From positions 4,183,001 to 4,247,000 of the forward strand of contig NC_089864.1 in NCBI RefSeq assembly GCF_036373705.1: DNA of 64,000 nt, read 5' to 3'. Positions 11,651-24,290 of the stretch are shown here, piece after piece; the stretch's first letter is position 1; each line of letters starts with the position of its first letter. A program made the position numbers and the translations under genes. Under the pieces are notes generated by a model that made no database searches, was not told the origin of the DNA, and saw nothing but the letters and a program-made list of their open reading frames with translations. This stretch comes from Amia ocellicauda. Its lineage: Eukaryota > Chordata > Actinopteri > Amiiformes > Amiidae.

Positions 11651-12120
11651 CACAAACACTAGAACAGTTGTGAAGTCACAGTTCATATTCAACCTTTATT
11701 TCACATTGCGCCCTTCGGGAACCAATTGACAGGGTGCTATTCAGGATTCATGTAGACATGATGTACATAGTGGTGAACCATTAGGCACGGAGGAGAGAAA
11801 AACAAAAACTCCTGGCGGAGAAAATAAATCTCTGGGGGTCCAAGGCCTAACGGTTTTGCCTCCCCTCTAGGCAGAGTCACAGATTGTGTAGGTGTGGTAT
11901 GCGTGTTGCGGTGAAGTGTCTGAGCCGGCCGTCCAGTACAGCGTTTAAACCGCAACAAGGTGAAATCCATTGTCCAGGCGTTCAGGAACATGGATCCAGT
12001 CTTTGGGGTCACTCTGTCACAGGTCCACGGCCGCAGTAACCATCTCTGATCCGCCAGTACAATCGGAGCAGGTTGCTCAGTGGGACAGGGCATGCAGGCG
12101 AGAGAAAAATAAGTGTAAAT
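11650..12120. repeat. GC-richer block, probable unclassified repeat
   Basis: The block stands out in base composition from its AT-rich surroundings. It includes GGCACGGAGGAGAGAAAAAC and CTCTGGGGGTCCAAGGCC, phrases that look like a dispersed fish repeat. The 141-residue minus-strand frame through it has no recognisable domain. I cannot assign it to a class. Confidence 0.3.
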
Positions 12121-13226
12121 TAAAGCAGTTAACACTCTGCTCTCACAATTTAAATAACTCAAATTCCTACATTCCTCTATCCATTTGCTGACCTATTCCC
12201 TTGAGAATCTAAACTTTGCAAGTAATTTTGTTAATAAATACATAAATAAATAAAATAAAAAACATGCAGACACACACATAATAAACTCACCCACTCTCTG
12301 GTACAGTGCCCCTAAATTAAGGATATTTGGGAAAACATTAACAAGGCAATAACAAACTGCAAAATGACTATATACATACCTTTATTTGCTCCTGCTCACT
12401 TTGGTTTTGTGTTTTGGTAAAATAATGCATTAAAATGTATTATGAGGTAGTATAAACAAAATTGCACATTCAATTTACCCATTTGATATCAGTTATTTCT
12501 ATATAGAAAAGACAAGTTTTTTTAGTGTTAGAGTTAAGTTATATTTACCAGTTTACAAGTAGTAAATTGGGTTTTTGTTGTTTTCATGCCCAGAACATTA
12601 CTTGGGAAGCAGACTTGGTAAGATCCTGATTACAGCGTACCAAACTGGACATGAGATTGGAGGCAATATAAGGCACCACTGTCAATCAGACAGGTTATGG
12701 GGGGTACCAACTAAAAAGTATTCATATTCATATTCTGCCGTTGCCGTCAATGTCACGAAGACTTGTTTTCCTTAGAGCCACTTTGTACATTTTCCTATGC
12801 AGTTCAAAATTATTGTAAAATGGTGGCCATCTATGGTGTAGCTATTTTCTTTAGACTGAGAGCAAGACTTCTTAACCAAGTTGTAGATTAATCCACATTA
12901 TCAGTATTATTTTTCCACCTGTTCAGACCAAGTTTGAGGTACAGCGCAGTCTGGACTCGGCTGATTTTTAGTCCAATTAAGGTGCACTAAGTCACCAGTA
13001 CACTACAATCAACTTGTTTGTGGCAACTCATTACACATACAGTAATTAACTTTACTACTTGGCTAATATGTGTATCAGACATGAGCATGGCACAACAGAA
13101 AAATATCTGAAATGCAGAAATGGATCACCAATGGCCCTCACATATAGGGGGTGTATTCGTCACTACAATAAGGAAAAAAACACAGAACAATGTAAATGAT
13201 CAAAGACAGGGGCATTCAATCTAAGC
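12121..13226. other. spacer, nothing recognised
   Basis: AT-rich sequence without coding signal, splice structure or recognisable repeat. Confidence 0.4.
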
Positions 13227-13554
13227 CAGTGGTTCCCAAACCAGTCCTGGGGGACCCTCTACCCTGTTGGTTTTTGTTCTAACCGAGCTCTCAATTACTT
13301 AATTGAACCTTATTTGAAGTAACAATCTGCTTAGATTAATATTTTAAATTGTGTAAGAAAATAGTTGTTTCTTCATGACATTTTTTAATATAATTATATA
13401 CTTAACTTAAAACCCTTACGGTTTAAAATAATTAAAAGTCTCTAATTTAGGGAATTATTAGTTCAATTAAGGTTTAAATTAAGTAATTAAGAGCTCGGTT
13501 GGAACAAAAACCAGCAGGGTAGGGGGTCCCCCAGGACTGGTTTAGGAACCACTG
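13227..13554. mobile_element. hAT-type MITE, 328 bp
   Basis: Long imperfect inverted-repeat arms begin CAGTGGTTCCCAAACCAGTC and CAGTGGTTCCTAAACCAGTC. The flanking 8-mers ATCTAAGC and CTCTAAGC match at 7 of 8 positions, as expected for a hAT target-site duplication. The centre is AT-rich and non-coding. Confidence 0.75.
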
Positions 13555-14843
13555 CTCTAAGCCTTTACCACTGGAATGAGACCTACACAATTGATCAGTT
13601 ACACTCATAGGTGGATATATCTATGTTTGCACTATATGGTGTCATTATTGCATACGAGGTTTGTTTAGAGCGAGGCTTCATAGTTTAGCCGTTGACAAAC
13701 TGCTTTGGACATTTTTTGATGCGGTCACCAATTTGAATGCAAGTTCATGTTTCCACTGCTTAGTAAATAAACAATCTAAATAGGATCAGCAGATGTATTT
13801 AATAGCTGAATTGACATATTTGAATAGTCTTAATGAGAGAGTTTATTGGATTCTGACTTCTGCTGCTTAGACACACATTACACAGAAATATTTACATGTT
13901 CAGGGGAGAAAAAAAGTCTCAGGGTCAATAGTCAAGTTCAGCAGTACACTTATAAAGGAGTATGGACAGACTGAACAGTAGTGGGGAAAAAGGTCACGTT
14001 AGAGCACAGATAGGTGAAGCATTTTCATCCCTTAGGGGTTTGATTAATCAAAAGGCAGAGGCAGAGAGATTGAGTCTTCACAGGAACATGGGATCTGGGG
14101 TGGAGAGAGAGAGAGACACACATGACTCTAACAAAAGGCTCAGGGCTACAATGCAGAAAACCAAACAAACACATGGACTTCTTTTGAAGCTGGAATTTTA
14201 AGCAATTTGAAATCCATTTCCGTAGGGATGATACTGGTTGGTTTTAAATTGGTTTTCCTAAAACATTTGAGACAAAGATAGCATTTGCACGAATAACACT
14301 TTTTCCAAATTATAATGGTTTCAGGGATGATATCCGTGAAAGTTGGAGTGGACTGCAAAAATAGTTTTTAAATACAAGGGTTTCAATTTTAGGAGAGAAT
14401 ATAGATTGGGCTCCATCTTGGATCGTGCAGGAACAATTCACACATTGTATGAACACCATAATCGGTCACGTTTTGTTTTCCCAAGAGAAGCAATTTGAGT
14501 GATTTTTTTTTTTCCCCATTATTCGGTTGTCCCTGGGAGCTGGTTGGTTGGCAGTGAATACCCCTCCACCCCCAAAGCTATGTCACACACAAGTGTTTTA
14601 AAAGGAATCAGCCGAAGTCCTACAGGTACAGTGTGGGGACTACCATTTTTACTAATACCCCCCCACACACACTGCTTATTTATGTGTAAATAATACACAG
14701 AATTAGTATTGCCATTATGGATTTTGCCACTCATTGTAGTGCTTTGTTCCCTTTTCTCTGGCTTTGCAATACAGTTCTGTAGGACACGGTCATTCAGGGC
14801 TCACTACTTTAACGGCCTGCATCAGTCATGTGCTTATTGGGCA
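13555..14843. other. 3' flank of G2, partly duplicated at 54.2-54.6 kb
   Basis: No gene was recognised before the last G2 exon. About 14560-14830 is repeated in inverse orientation near 54320-54560 (for example AAAGGAATCAGCCGAAGTCC corresponds to the reverse complement near 54490). This flank moved with a G2-like gene copy. Confidence 0.5.
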
Positions 14844-16718
14844 TCAGACCTGTTGAGATTCTATCCATCTCTCTCTCACTCTTCCCCTGAAACACAGTCT
14901 GTGCCCAATGATCACTGCAATCCCAGTGACAAGCAGCAGCACTGCCACCACTGCCACCACTGCCACCACTGCACCCACCCTGGACCTCCTGAGAACCCCC
15001 GACCCTGCAAGACAAGGGTAGGTAAATTCAAGGGGGGTAAATACAATCAGCTTCAACAAGGGAGATAAAAAGCCTCAGGGGTCAGTGAGCAGCAGCCACG
15101 GCTGTGCTTCAGCTCTTCAGTGATCTGTGGACTCTAGTGGGACTCACTATCACATAACAGGCTCTTACCTCTCACAGTGTCACACACAGACACAGAGACG
15201 TTGCTGACAGTGCGGTTGTTCCCTGACTCCCTCAGTGTGTAGTTTCCCTGGTCAGCTGCTGTGAGTGAGCGCAGGGTCAGAGAACCGTTCTGCACTGACA
15301 CTCTGTGCTCGTACCCGGGGCCAGGGCGACTTGCTGCGTCCCTCTCCACAGCGCACACTGAGACACAGGCTCCCTCTCCTGCAGCAGCAAACAGCACCTC
15401 CACCGGCCCAGGAGAGTAGAGCGGGAGAGACAGCGAGGCTCCAGATGGCAGGGTGAGGGCGTCTCTGTGAGCTGAGAGGATGAAACAGGAGAACATCAGC
15501 CTGAGTCCAGTCTCTCATCACAGCCCTGATCTCCAGAAGTGCCCGGCCCCTGTCCTACCTGTCACAGTGACGTTCACAGTGCTGATGGTCTCTCTGCTCT
15601 GGGAGTCCAGCACTGTGTAGGAGCCCTGGTCAGTGAAGGTCAGTGCAGACAGTGTGACCTCCTGCTCCTGCCCTGAGACTCGAGGCACATAGGCAGGGTC
15701 AGGGGTCACGGTGCCGCCCTCTACAGCACACACTGGGAGAGAGGCTCCAGCGCCCGCAGGGTTAAACCACACTGTCACAGCTGCCCTGCTGTACAGACGG
15801 AGGCTCAGGGGCTGCCCATAGGAGACAGAGCTGCTCTCCTCACGGCCTGTGGAGAGAACATGTTGTACATAAGAAACCAGGTGTTTGTGTGTGTTGGGGT
15901 AGGGATGGGAGGACATGCGAATCAAGACATTCCGATTCTTACCTGTGATGGTGAGACTGACATCTCCGAGAAAAGCATCCTGTTTTCTCTGTCCCTCACA
16001 GAAACACTCGTATATCTCTCCATCAGAGAGCAGTGTGTGCTGGAGGGTCAGAGAGAAGTCCCCCTGTCTGATCCTCTCCAGGGGAACCTCAGTCCTGTTC
16101 TCAAACCCAGGACCGGGGTAGACTGTGCCTCTCCTGAACACATAGACATCCTGATTCACTGTCTGCCACTTAATGTAGAGCTGCTCTACAGGAGTCCCTC
16201 TGTAGGCTGATCCATCACAGGGCAGAGTGACGGAGTCCCCGACTCTCACTGACACTGAGACAGGAGCTGAGGAGACTGGAGAATGGAGAAAAGTTGACAT
16301 CATACTGCAAAGAGGAGACCTAGAGAATATTGTCTTAGAATAAGGAAAACTGCAAAAAATAAACAAAACATGATTCAAAAAACCTTGTCTGAAAGTATTC
16401 ATATTCTTCAAATGTACACAATCGTATTGACATATACAGCTCTGGAAAAAATTATGAGACCACTCCAAGTTCAGAAACCAATGTTAAGTGGTCTCTTAAT
16501 TTCTTCCAGAGCTGTAGATTACTAATTAAACCATACATATTCAACAACTATATTTTTCATAGTTTGTTAAATACTTGTTCAGTTTAGAGAAAACAATCTT
16601 AACTAAAATATCTAAGACAGGATTTTGTCACTATACTGAAATAATCAAATGAAAATAAAGAAAAATAACCTTCCTTGCCTCCAGTCATAACTCCAGCCAG
16701 GACAATCCACTGAAGCAT
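14844..16718 (-). CDS. G2: three-Ig-domain transmembrane receptor, reverse strand
   Basis: Five exons on the minus strand: 16718-16679, 16266-15943, 15846-15559, 15471-15169, 15004-14844; 371 residues. Leader MLQWIVLAGVMTG, V-type domain (14-121), two Ig-like domains without the canonical disulfide (122-217, 218-318), transmembrane helix about 327-351, and a short basic tail without tyrosine. Odd points: exon 1 is followed by GC (G|GCAAGG), so a GC-AG intron is needed; the second Cys of the V domain (SACRG in G1, G3, G4) is Tyr here; the helix is written by a 9-nt repeat giving VVAVVAVVAV. The tail differs entirely from G1 and G3. A CAG-GTCTGA at the end leaves room for a further exon. Phases fit throughout. 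It is the only cluster member on this strand. Confidence 0.75.
14930..14985 (-). repeat. 9-nt tandem repeat coding the G2 membrane helix
   Basis: CACCACTGC is repeated on the plus strand (14941 onward), so the minus strand reads GTGGTGGCA repeatedly, that is VVA. The repeat lies within the last G2 exon and supplies the first half of the transmembrane helix. Confidence 0.8.
16438..16515. mobile_element. short palindromic MITE with TA flanks
   Basis: About 80 bp with inverted ends CAGCTCTGGAAAAAATTATG and CAGCTCTGGAAGAAATTAAG, both bordered by TA. The structure is that of a non-autonomous Tc1/mariner-type element. It lies in the first intron of G2. Confidence 0.6.
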
Positions 16719-18934
16719 GATTCCCAGGGAAAATCTGATCCTGGGAAGTCAAATATATCATTATTAAATAAGGCTTACATTTTCATTATAAAACACAGGG
16801 TTGCAGAGTGTTGGGTAAGAGCCATGGTTAAGCTCATGTCTTCTGGTTATTGTTCCAGATAAGTGCTTGGGTACATAATCAAACCCTTTAACTTTAATTT
16901 AATACACCTATAAACAGCTGACAGCAATTAAAAAAGGTCAACTGATATGTTAATCACTCTTCTACTTGTGTTATTTAGCTCTCATCTGGAACAAACCCCT
17001 GCAGACATGGGGGTAGGGCTGGGCTGAATACCACTGTTGTAACATTTATGCATACATGAGTGGGAAAGGCAGATGAACAGTGGCGTACCACGAGTCTCTG
17101 GTGCTTGGAGATCGATGCCTTGATCCTCAGCCGAGGATTCGTCCTGGGTCTTCAGATGGATCCCACGCTAGGGGGATGATTAATGTACACTTTTCTTACT
17201 GCATTTTGTCTCCAGCTTTACAGGACCTGGGTTTGGTGTGCAGAAGAGCCTCTTCCAGTTGTGTAGGGCATCATTGGGACAGACTGTTGTGGGGAGAGAA
17301 GTGATGTTGTGATTCCTTGTTGTATTGTTATTTATGAGGAGACCTCATCGTATAAGGAAGGTGATAATCATTGCTTTGGGCTAGGCTTCCCATATACTTC
17401 AGTTTAATAGAAGACCTGCAACAATATTTAAATTTAGTCGAAACAGAAACCCTACTTTGTATTACATTCGTGTTTATTACCTGAAGTGTTGAGCAGAGAA
17501 TGTGTTCGTTTACTCTTTAAATAAACTAATAATCTGCACTGACACAAAGGGGTAGATGTACTAACAAAGTCACTACTCAAACATATCCTCATTGCTTTTC
17601 TGGTGTGAAGTCTCAAAATAATATAGCGTTTTTATGTTAAAGACCACAGCAAATGGTGATTTAAAGATAAGTAGCATCATTGTGAGGAGCATTGCATGAG
17701 CTTTGCAATATTTTAATACATTAGCTTAGCAACGCTAGCACACAATACCATTTAAATGAAAACGTGCACCTTATTATAGGTCCTGTCCCGGCAGAAGCCA
17801 TTCATCCACCTGATATCAATTAAACTAGTTTAGCAGCGCCGGGACAGAAGCAAGAAACCGGGCTTAAATTCAGATCAAACTGGGGGTGGGGGGTATAGAT
17901 CAGAAGCGGTGAACGAGAGCCTGTGTTTTACAGTTTGATTGGTTTTTATTGAACATGCATTTGGTTTTATGAATTCAGAGTTCTTCAAATTTGTTTTACC
18001 ATTCAGGTCTACTCTATGTATGTTCCCGTACTGCGCATGTCTACCAAGTCTCCACAGCCAATTTCAAATTGAATGAAAACAATGACAAGCTGCTGCAGAT
18101 TCAGTAATTTGACTTAATTTACCCAAGTTCAGTTACAAACACAACTGTATTCCGTCGTTGCTGTGTTTTAAAGCACATGCATGATGCCTTACTTTCGGTT
18201 TTGTATCCGGTCAATGAATAGGCGATTCGTAAGAGCCACACATATACCGTGAACCTGACATTTAAAATGGATTTCACGATCAATAAATCAGACTGTTGAA
18301 TATGTACGCGCGATTTCATTATTCTTATACTTAAATTACAACTTTGAATACTTCTGGCAATGCAGATCAGATTCATGTTGATTCATGTTGTCTTCTGTTT
18401 AACTTTTTATTCAATTGTATAACCATTTAATATTTATGCATTTCTTTTCTCTGCGTTTCACAATAAAATTGTTGACTTTATATTTCAATACTCACGGACT
18501 TGTGCAACAAGGTGCATTTCTACAGACACAAACAGTATCCTTTACATGATGACAGGCCGTTTGTGTGCTAGTGCTTTATTATTGACTGGATTTGAAGGAG
18601 CATCATTGGCTGATACTGATCCAATGGGCTGCGTCCAAAATGTAACTCTTCCGTTATTTACATATGAAGTAGCCAATACAGGGCAGCGCTCATCCCATTG
18701 GATCAAATTGTAAGCAGCAGTCAATGACACTAATTTCAAATCCATTTAAACTTTTAATCGCCACTTACTACTTGTTCTCGTGTAAAGGGTCGTGTTTGTG
18801 TCTGAAGAAATACACCCTGTTACACAAATCCGTGAGTAGAAATGTAAAGTCTATATAAGTACTGTTGTGAAGTAATAATTAAGAGAAAAATACTTTTGTT
18901 CATTTTGAATTTTGAGTGCACATGCAAACTAGAC
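16719..18934. other. 5' flank of G2 and spacer
   Basis: No second gene was recognised. An ISRE-like GAAACAGAAAC lies at 17440-17450, about 720 bp upstream of the G2 start. A 10-bp perfect inverted repeat CTGTCCCGGC / GCCGGGACAG at about 17786-17841 could form a hairpin. Short frames near 17080, 18119 and 18542 show no domain. Confidence 0.4.
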
Positions 18935-19122
18935 CAGGGGTTTTCAAACCAGGAGAACCCCCTGCCCTGCTGTGTTTTGTTCCAGCTTAGGTCTTAATTA
19001 CTTAATTGAATGGTTTGTTGCTTTGTTAGGTCAATTAAGGATTCAATTAAGCAATTAAGTACTCGGTTGGAACAAAAACCAGCAGGGCAGGGGATACTCC
19101 TGGACCAGTTTGAAAACCACTG
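18935..19122. mobile_element. hAT-type MITE, 188 bp
   Basis: Begins CAGGGGTTTTCAAACCAG and ends with the inverse CAGTGGTTTTCAAACTGG. The flanking 8-mers AACTAGAC and ATCTAGAC differ at one base, fitting a hAT target duplication. Same family as the copy at 13227, with a shorter centre. Confidence 0.75.
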
Positions 19123-19384
19123 ATCTAGACAATAATAGATAGATCATTAATCGGTACAGTTTTCAATATTAAGTTAACTTCTTCTTAAAGTATTCTATTC
19201 ACTATCAAACTATTTATCCCACAGCAATGAACACATCAAATCAAATAAAACTGTTTTCTTTCCATGCAATAAATGTCTTACTAATTTCCAGCAAATCAAC
19301 ACATTCGTGTTCGCTGTGTTTTAACCACACCTACCGTTCTTGCCGTTCAATGTATGATTTTTTTTAAAGATTTTTTATTTGAGC

Positions 19385-19474
19385 ATTCAATTAAGTAATT
19401 ACGAGCTCAGCTCTTAGCAAAAATACACCAGGGCAGGCGGTCCCAGGACCAGGATTGAGAACCAATGGTCTACA
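19385..19474. mobile_element. half of a hAT-type MITE
   Basis: Only the right half of the same family remains (AATTAAGTAATTACGAGCTC through GAGAACCAATGG). The left arm is missing. It ends about 90 bp before the G3 start codon. Confidence 0.5.
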
Positions 19475-19563
19475 TAACCTATTTCCAACTGCTTTAAAAA
19501 ATAATAGTAAAATCAAGTGATGATAATGCAAATAATAATAGTCTTCACTGCAGGACTGTCAGC

Positions 19564-22264
19564 ATGAGGATCTGCTGGATTGTTCTGGCTGTGACTGTCA
19601 CTGCAGGTAGGAGATCAGGATTCTCTGATTGTTTCTTTCTTTTGCATTAATAAGCACATGACCAGTGGTGCTGCTGTGTCTCAGTCTGTCTCTGCACTGT
19701 GTCTCTCAGTCTCCTCAGATCCTGTCTCAGTGTCAGTGAGAGTCGGGGACTCTGTCACTCTGCCCTGTGATGGATCAGCCTGCAGAGGGACTCCTATAGA
19801 GCAGCTCTACATTAAGTGGCAGACAGTGGATCAGGATGTCTATGTGTTCAGGAGAGGCACAGTCCACCCCGGTCCTGGGTTTGAGAACAGGACTGAGGTT
19901 CCCCTGGAGAGGATCAGACAGGGGGACTTCTCTCTGACCCTCCAGCACACACTGCTCTCTGATGGAGAGATATACGAGTGTTTCTGTGAGGGAGAGAGAA
20001 AACAGGATGTTTTTCTTGGAGATGTCAGTCTCACCATCACAGGTAAGAGTGTGAACGTCTCAATTTTCCTGTCCTAACCTGTCAAAACTCACAACCTAGT
20101 TCATATTAATTATAAGGAACTCCCAATCACATTTAATGTTTCAGTATTAAATAATACAAAGTGTATTTTATGTTAATACAATAACATAAGTCAAGGGAGT
20201 CATGTCAGTCTCTATCGCTCATAGTGTTGTTTTCTGTCCTTGTTTTTAAAACGAAATGCAACACTATCCCACAATCGCTCTGCCTCTTCCCACAACAAGG
20301 ATGGGTTTTATAAAATTAAATAAAAATGATAAAATAATATAATGACTTAAGAGAAGTTTTGATATGTTCCACATTGTCCTGTCCTCTCTCTGCAGCTCGT
20401 GAGGAGAGCAGCTCTGTCTCCTATGGGCAGCCCCTGAGCCTCCGTCTGTACAGCAGGGCATCTGTGACAGTGTGGTTTAACCCTGCGGGCGCTGGAGCCT
20501 CTCTCCCAGTGTGTGCTGTAGAGGGCGGCACCGTGACCCCTGACCCTGCCTATGAGCCCCGAGTCTCAGGGCAGGAGCAGGAGGTCACACTGTCTGCACT
20601 GACCTTCACTGACCAGGGCTCCTACACAGTGCTGGACTCCCAGAGCAGGACCATCAGCACTGTGGCCGTCACTGTGACAGGTAGGACAGGGGCTACACTA
20701 GATTTCTCAGCTCCAGGTGTTCATTGTCATTAACCATGTTCATTTTCTGTAAAATACATATATACATTATGACTTAAATGGAAGTCAGTCCTGATCTAAA
20801 ATTAATTTATTCTCATTAAATCCCAAATCAGATTTGTTCGAATTGCTGTTTCCAGCCGTATTGATGGCCTCCTGTCTCCTAATGTCTCTCAGCTCACAGT
20901 GACGCCCTCACCCTGCCGTCTGGCACAGACCTGTGCGTCTCTCTGCTCACTGCAGAGCCGGTGGAGGTGCTGTTTGCTCCTGTGGGAGACCGAACCTCTG
21001 TCCCAGTGTGCGCTGTGGAGAGGGACACTGTGTTCAGACCCGGCCCCGGGTACCAGCCCAGAGTGTCAGTGCAGAACGGCTCTCTGACCCTGCGCTCACT
21101 CACAGCAGCTGACCAGGGAAACTACACACTGAGGGAGTTAGACAGCAGCAACACCATCAACACCGTCTCTGTGTCTGTCACTGCAGAGGGTAAGTGTCCC
21201 TTTAATAACACTGTTATACACTGTATAGGGTGTGTCTCAGATCTGGTCCTTGGGGAACATTGACCTGATTTTAATTCCAACCAAACTCTCATTAATTGAA
21301 CTCACAATAATCCTAATCACACCTTTTTAATGATTACAGCTGGGCTTTTGAAGTTCAATATAAAATAACACACTTGAATTCTATGGAGTGAGTTCACTGA
21401 CAAAATAAGCGAGCACAGAAATACAACTTGTACGTGCAAAACTATACTTATGTTTTTTATTTTAGGCTTACAATTAAATTCTGTGCTCGTTCAATATTGT
21501 TTACACATTTGCAGGTTCGTTTACATATTTGCAGTTCTCGCTGCGTGCTCACGCTTCTTGCTGCGCATGTGCAGTTCTCTCTACACGCTCGCAGTTCTTT
21601 TTGACAGTGTTTTCACACTGACTAGTAACAACGCATAGATCAGGCATCCTAGATGATCATCAATCTCCATTTTCATCACACATGGCTGACCACATGGCAG
21701 CAGATGCAGAGTCTAAAAAAACCTTAACATGGTTTAATGACAAGACTGACACTTTCCAAACTGTTACACAAAGGATTGGATGTTAAAGTGCCGTGTTAAG
21801 CCCTAGACAGACGTAATTGTGCTTAATGTTGAACTCAAATGGTTTACTGTACTTTCAGATGTAACCATTTATATTCAAACTTTATAATTAACAAGACTGG
21901 CACCACCCAGGCTGATAGACACAATATGTAATGTTCAAATTGATATTAAAAGCAAAAGTAAAGTTAAGTCTTGTTGTAGCCAAGTGCAGAAATGTGCTGA
22001 ATGGACCTCTGTGCTGCTGTCCCACTGAGAGACCTCTACTGCAATACTCACAAGTGACCAAATTCATTTTACTGCTTTGTTGTTTTTCTTCTAGAATCGG
22101 GGTTCCTGGTTGGCCTGGTCACAGTGATCTTAGTTTCGATCTTAGTGCTGATCTCAGTGCTGGGACTCGCTCTGCTCTGCTGGCACAGACGGCGTCGTCA
22201 CAAAGACTGTGTGAGGATCACCGAGCCCCAGCTCGCAACCCAGCACTGCAGCTCGGACCAGTAG
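19564..22264 (+). CDS. G3: three-Ig-domain transmembrane receptor with shortened tail
   Basis: Exons 19564-19606, 19719-20042, 20396-20680, 20893-21189, 22095-22264; all phase 1, 372 residues. Leader identical to G1 (MRICWIVLAVTVTA), V-type domain (15-122), two Ig-like domains without the canonical pair (123-217, 218-316), helix about 319-347, tail ending SSDQ. Exons 1-3 and the intron 20043-20395 are almost identical to G1; the third Ig exon is distinct (SGTDLCVSLLTAEPVEVLF) and has its own longer upstream intron. The stop TAG at 22262 stands where G1 has GAG, so the tail is about 38 residues shorter than in G1; a nonsense change is likely. A polyadenylation signal follows at 22633. Confidence 0.8.
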
Positions 22265-22632
22265 GGCACAGAGAGCTCCACCCTGATCAAGAACGGACAC
22301 CCGGCCAAAGCCAATGGGAACGGGAGTGTGATGGGGAGGGAAATCACTGTGTAGATTGTGTCTGTGCCGTGTGTGTATTTCTCCCTGCTGCTAATGGTCC
22401 TGATTGGAAGTCATTATTTTATTGTATTTTGCAAGATCAATGTGACACCTTGGTTATAGTTGTATATCTTGAATCATCTGTACTTGTACAAAACTTCATT
22501 TTTCTTTTTTAAACCCCTACAATTGTACATATTGTACAACTATAACCACAGTTCCTGCTGGCTTCAGGACTGTGGGGATGTAAATATGTTCATTTTGTCA
22601 ACTAAATTAATTTCTGCTAAATGTTTTTGTAT

Positions 22633-22638
22633 AATAAA
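22633..22638 (+). terminator. polyadenylation signal of G3
   Basis: AATAAA about 370 bases after the G3 stop codon, followed by GT/T-rich sequence (GTAATTTGTTTTAT). Confidence 0.5.
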
Positions 22639-24127
22639 ATGTAATTTGTTTTATATGAATTATAGTTTTGCAACCTCATTGCACACACGTGTTAATTCCC
22701 CGATTGCTCATTATGAGGTTCACATATGTGCGCTGCACCAGGAGAAGCATTTGATTGAAATTCGGGTTTAAGGTGGACCAGCAGATAAAGGGCTCTCGTA
22801 TTTTCTGACACGTTTCTTGCTCGATCATGTTTGTTAATTCATAACTTTTACTCGCATATTTCGGTGGTTTCATGTGCGTTCAGAGTACAAGAGAAGCAGA
22901 GCTTTTCATTAACATGCGTCTGTTGCAGCACTTTGGGGCGTTGTGCTGGATGTACACGGACACTGTGGCTGGGAGATCGCAGCTCTTGCTTGTGTAGAGG
23001 GGCTGGGGCTCACAGGACACTTCACACAGGGACATTTCTGGACAGAACCGAGTCATTGGATGGCTGGCAGAGCAGTGTGGACAGGACCCTCGGAGCACTG
23101 CAGATCCCCCCACACACACCTGTTGTAGTGAAGCCGGTAAAGCCGTGCTGTGGCTTTTAAGATCTAAACCAGGGTCTGTCTATTCAGCTACTTATACTGC
23201 TTTTTATCTGACCGCCTTGTTTTCCTGCCACTGTTTCATCTGTCCCTTTAGACCCTGAATGCTTTTACGACTGTTGCCCAAGTTAATTCCTGTCATTGTT
23301 ATAATGTATTGCTAATTGTCAATTAATTACCTGAATGCTTGTTCTGGTTACTGCCATTATACATTCTATTGACCAACATCTGGATCTGTGATTATGTTTA
23401 AAAATCCAACAAAACCAAATTGCTGGTCTATTATTGCTATTGGGATTGGTTTCTCCTCATAGCGCCCTGGCTTTATGGATATAGTTGCAATGGTTTGCTA
23501 CGGTGTCCTAGTGACCGTTTAGAAATAAAAATGGTCAATTGTGGTATTTGCCTTTTACCCCAGAAAACCATTACAATGTAATATACCAAGTTTCAGGAAG
23601 TTGGCGGGGGCGCAATCTTAAAAATATGAATGATGAATCCTTGATTTGTGGCGGCACACAGACAGGTTCACATTCTGAGTAACACCTTGTCCTGCTGGGT
23701 CTTTTAATAAACCGGTTTCCCACGGGTCATGGCAATCCTGCAAAAGTTATGGAATTTGAAATGAAATGTTTTGAAATATCATAAACTATCCATAAAGTTT
23801 GGGAAAAGTAACGGCAATTTTAAATGGACCTGAAATGATCATGATCATTTTTTTTTCATAAGCTTATCATTCATGTAAATGTTCATCTAAATTAACCCTT
23901 TTAGGTGGCGAGTCTCAAAACAGCCAGCTGTGCCCACTCTGATTTACTGATTTACACATTTATCCACCAACTCCCACACACATCTGAAGTCTACATTATA
24001 GTGGTTTTGACTGCCTCGTTTAAATGCACAAAATGTATACTCATGGAAATTGTAGTAAGAAGTTATGGAAAAGTTTTCAAATTTCAATGGTAGAAATGAG
24101 TGGGAACCCTGAAAAGACCTAATAACA
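22639..24127. other. spacer between G3 and G4
   Basis: Nothing coding was recognised. 22830-23160 is GC-richer without identifiable domain. 23630-23720 matches the flank of G1 (CAGACAGGTTCA, CCTGCTGGGTCTTTTAATAA), marking the start of the duplicated 5' flank of G4. Confidence 0.4.
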
Positions 24128-24290
24128 AACCTTACCTGCATCACTTGTAAAATGTTGGAAAAAATGATTAGACAGAAAATAGAGGAGCATCTTAATGAAA
24201 ACCATATTCTTGGAGATTGTAAATATGGGTTTAGAGGAGGCAGATCATGTCTTACTAATTTATTTGAATTTTTTGAACATGCAACTGTGG
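24128..24290 (+). pseudogene. LINE reverse-transcriptase fragment
   Basis: One frame reads ITCKMLEKMIRQKIEEHL, then GFRGGRSCLTNLFEFFE. This is the segment around the GFR-GRSCLTNL motif of CR1/L2/Rex-type reverse transcriptases. About 54 residues remain, with no start and no YxDD box. It interrupts the duplicated 5' flank of G4 relative to G1. Confidence 0.65.

Noticed and set aside
15265-16210. Plus-strand frames opposite G2
   Set aside because: They are shadows of the G2 Ig exons on the other strand.
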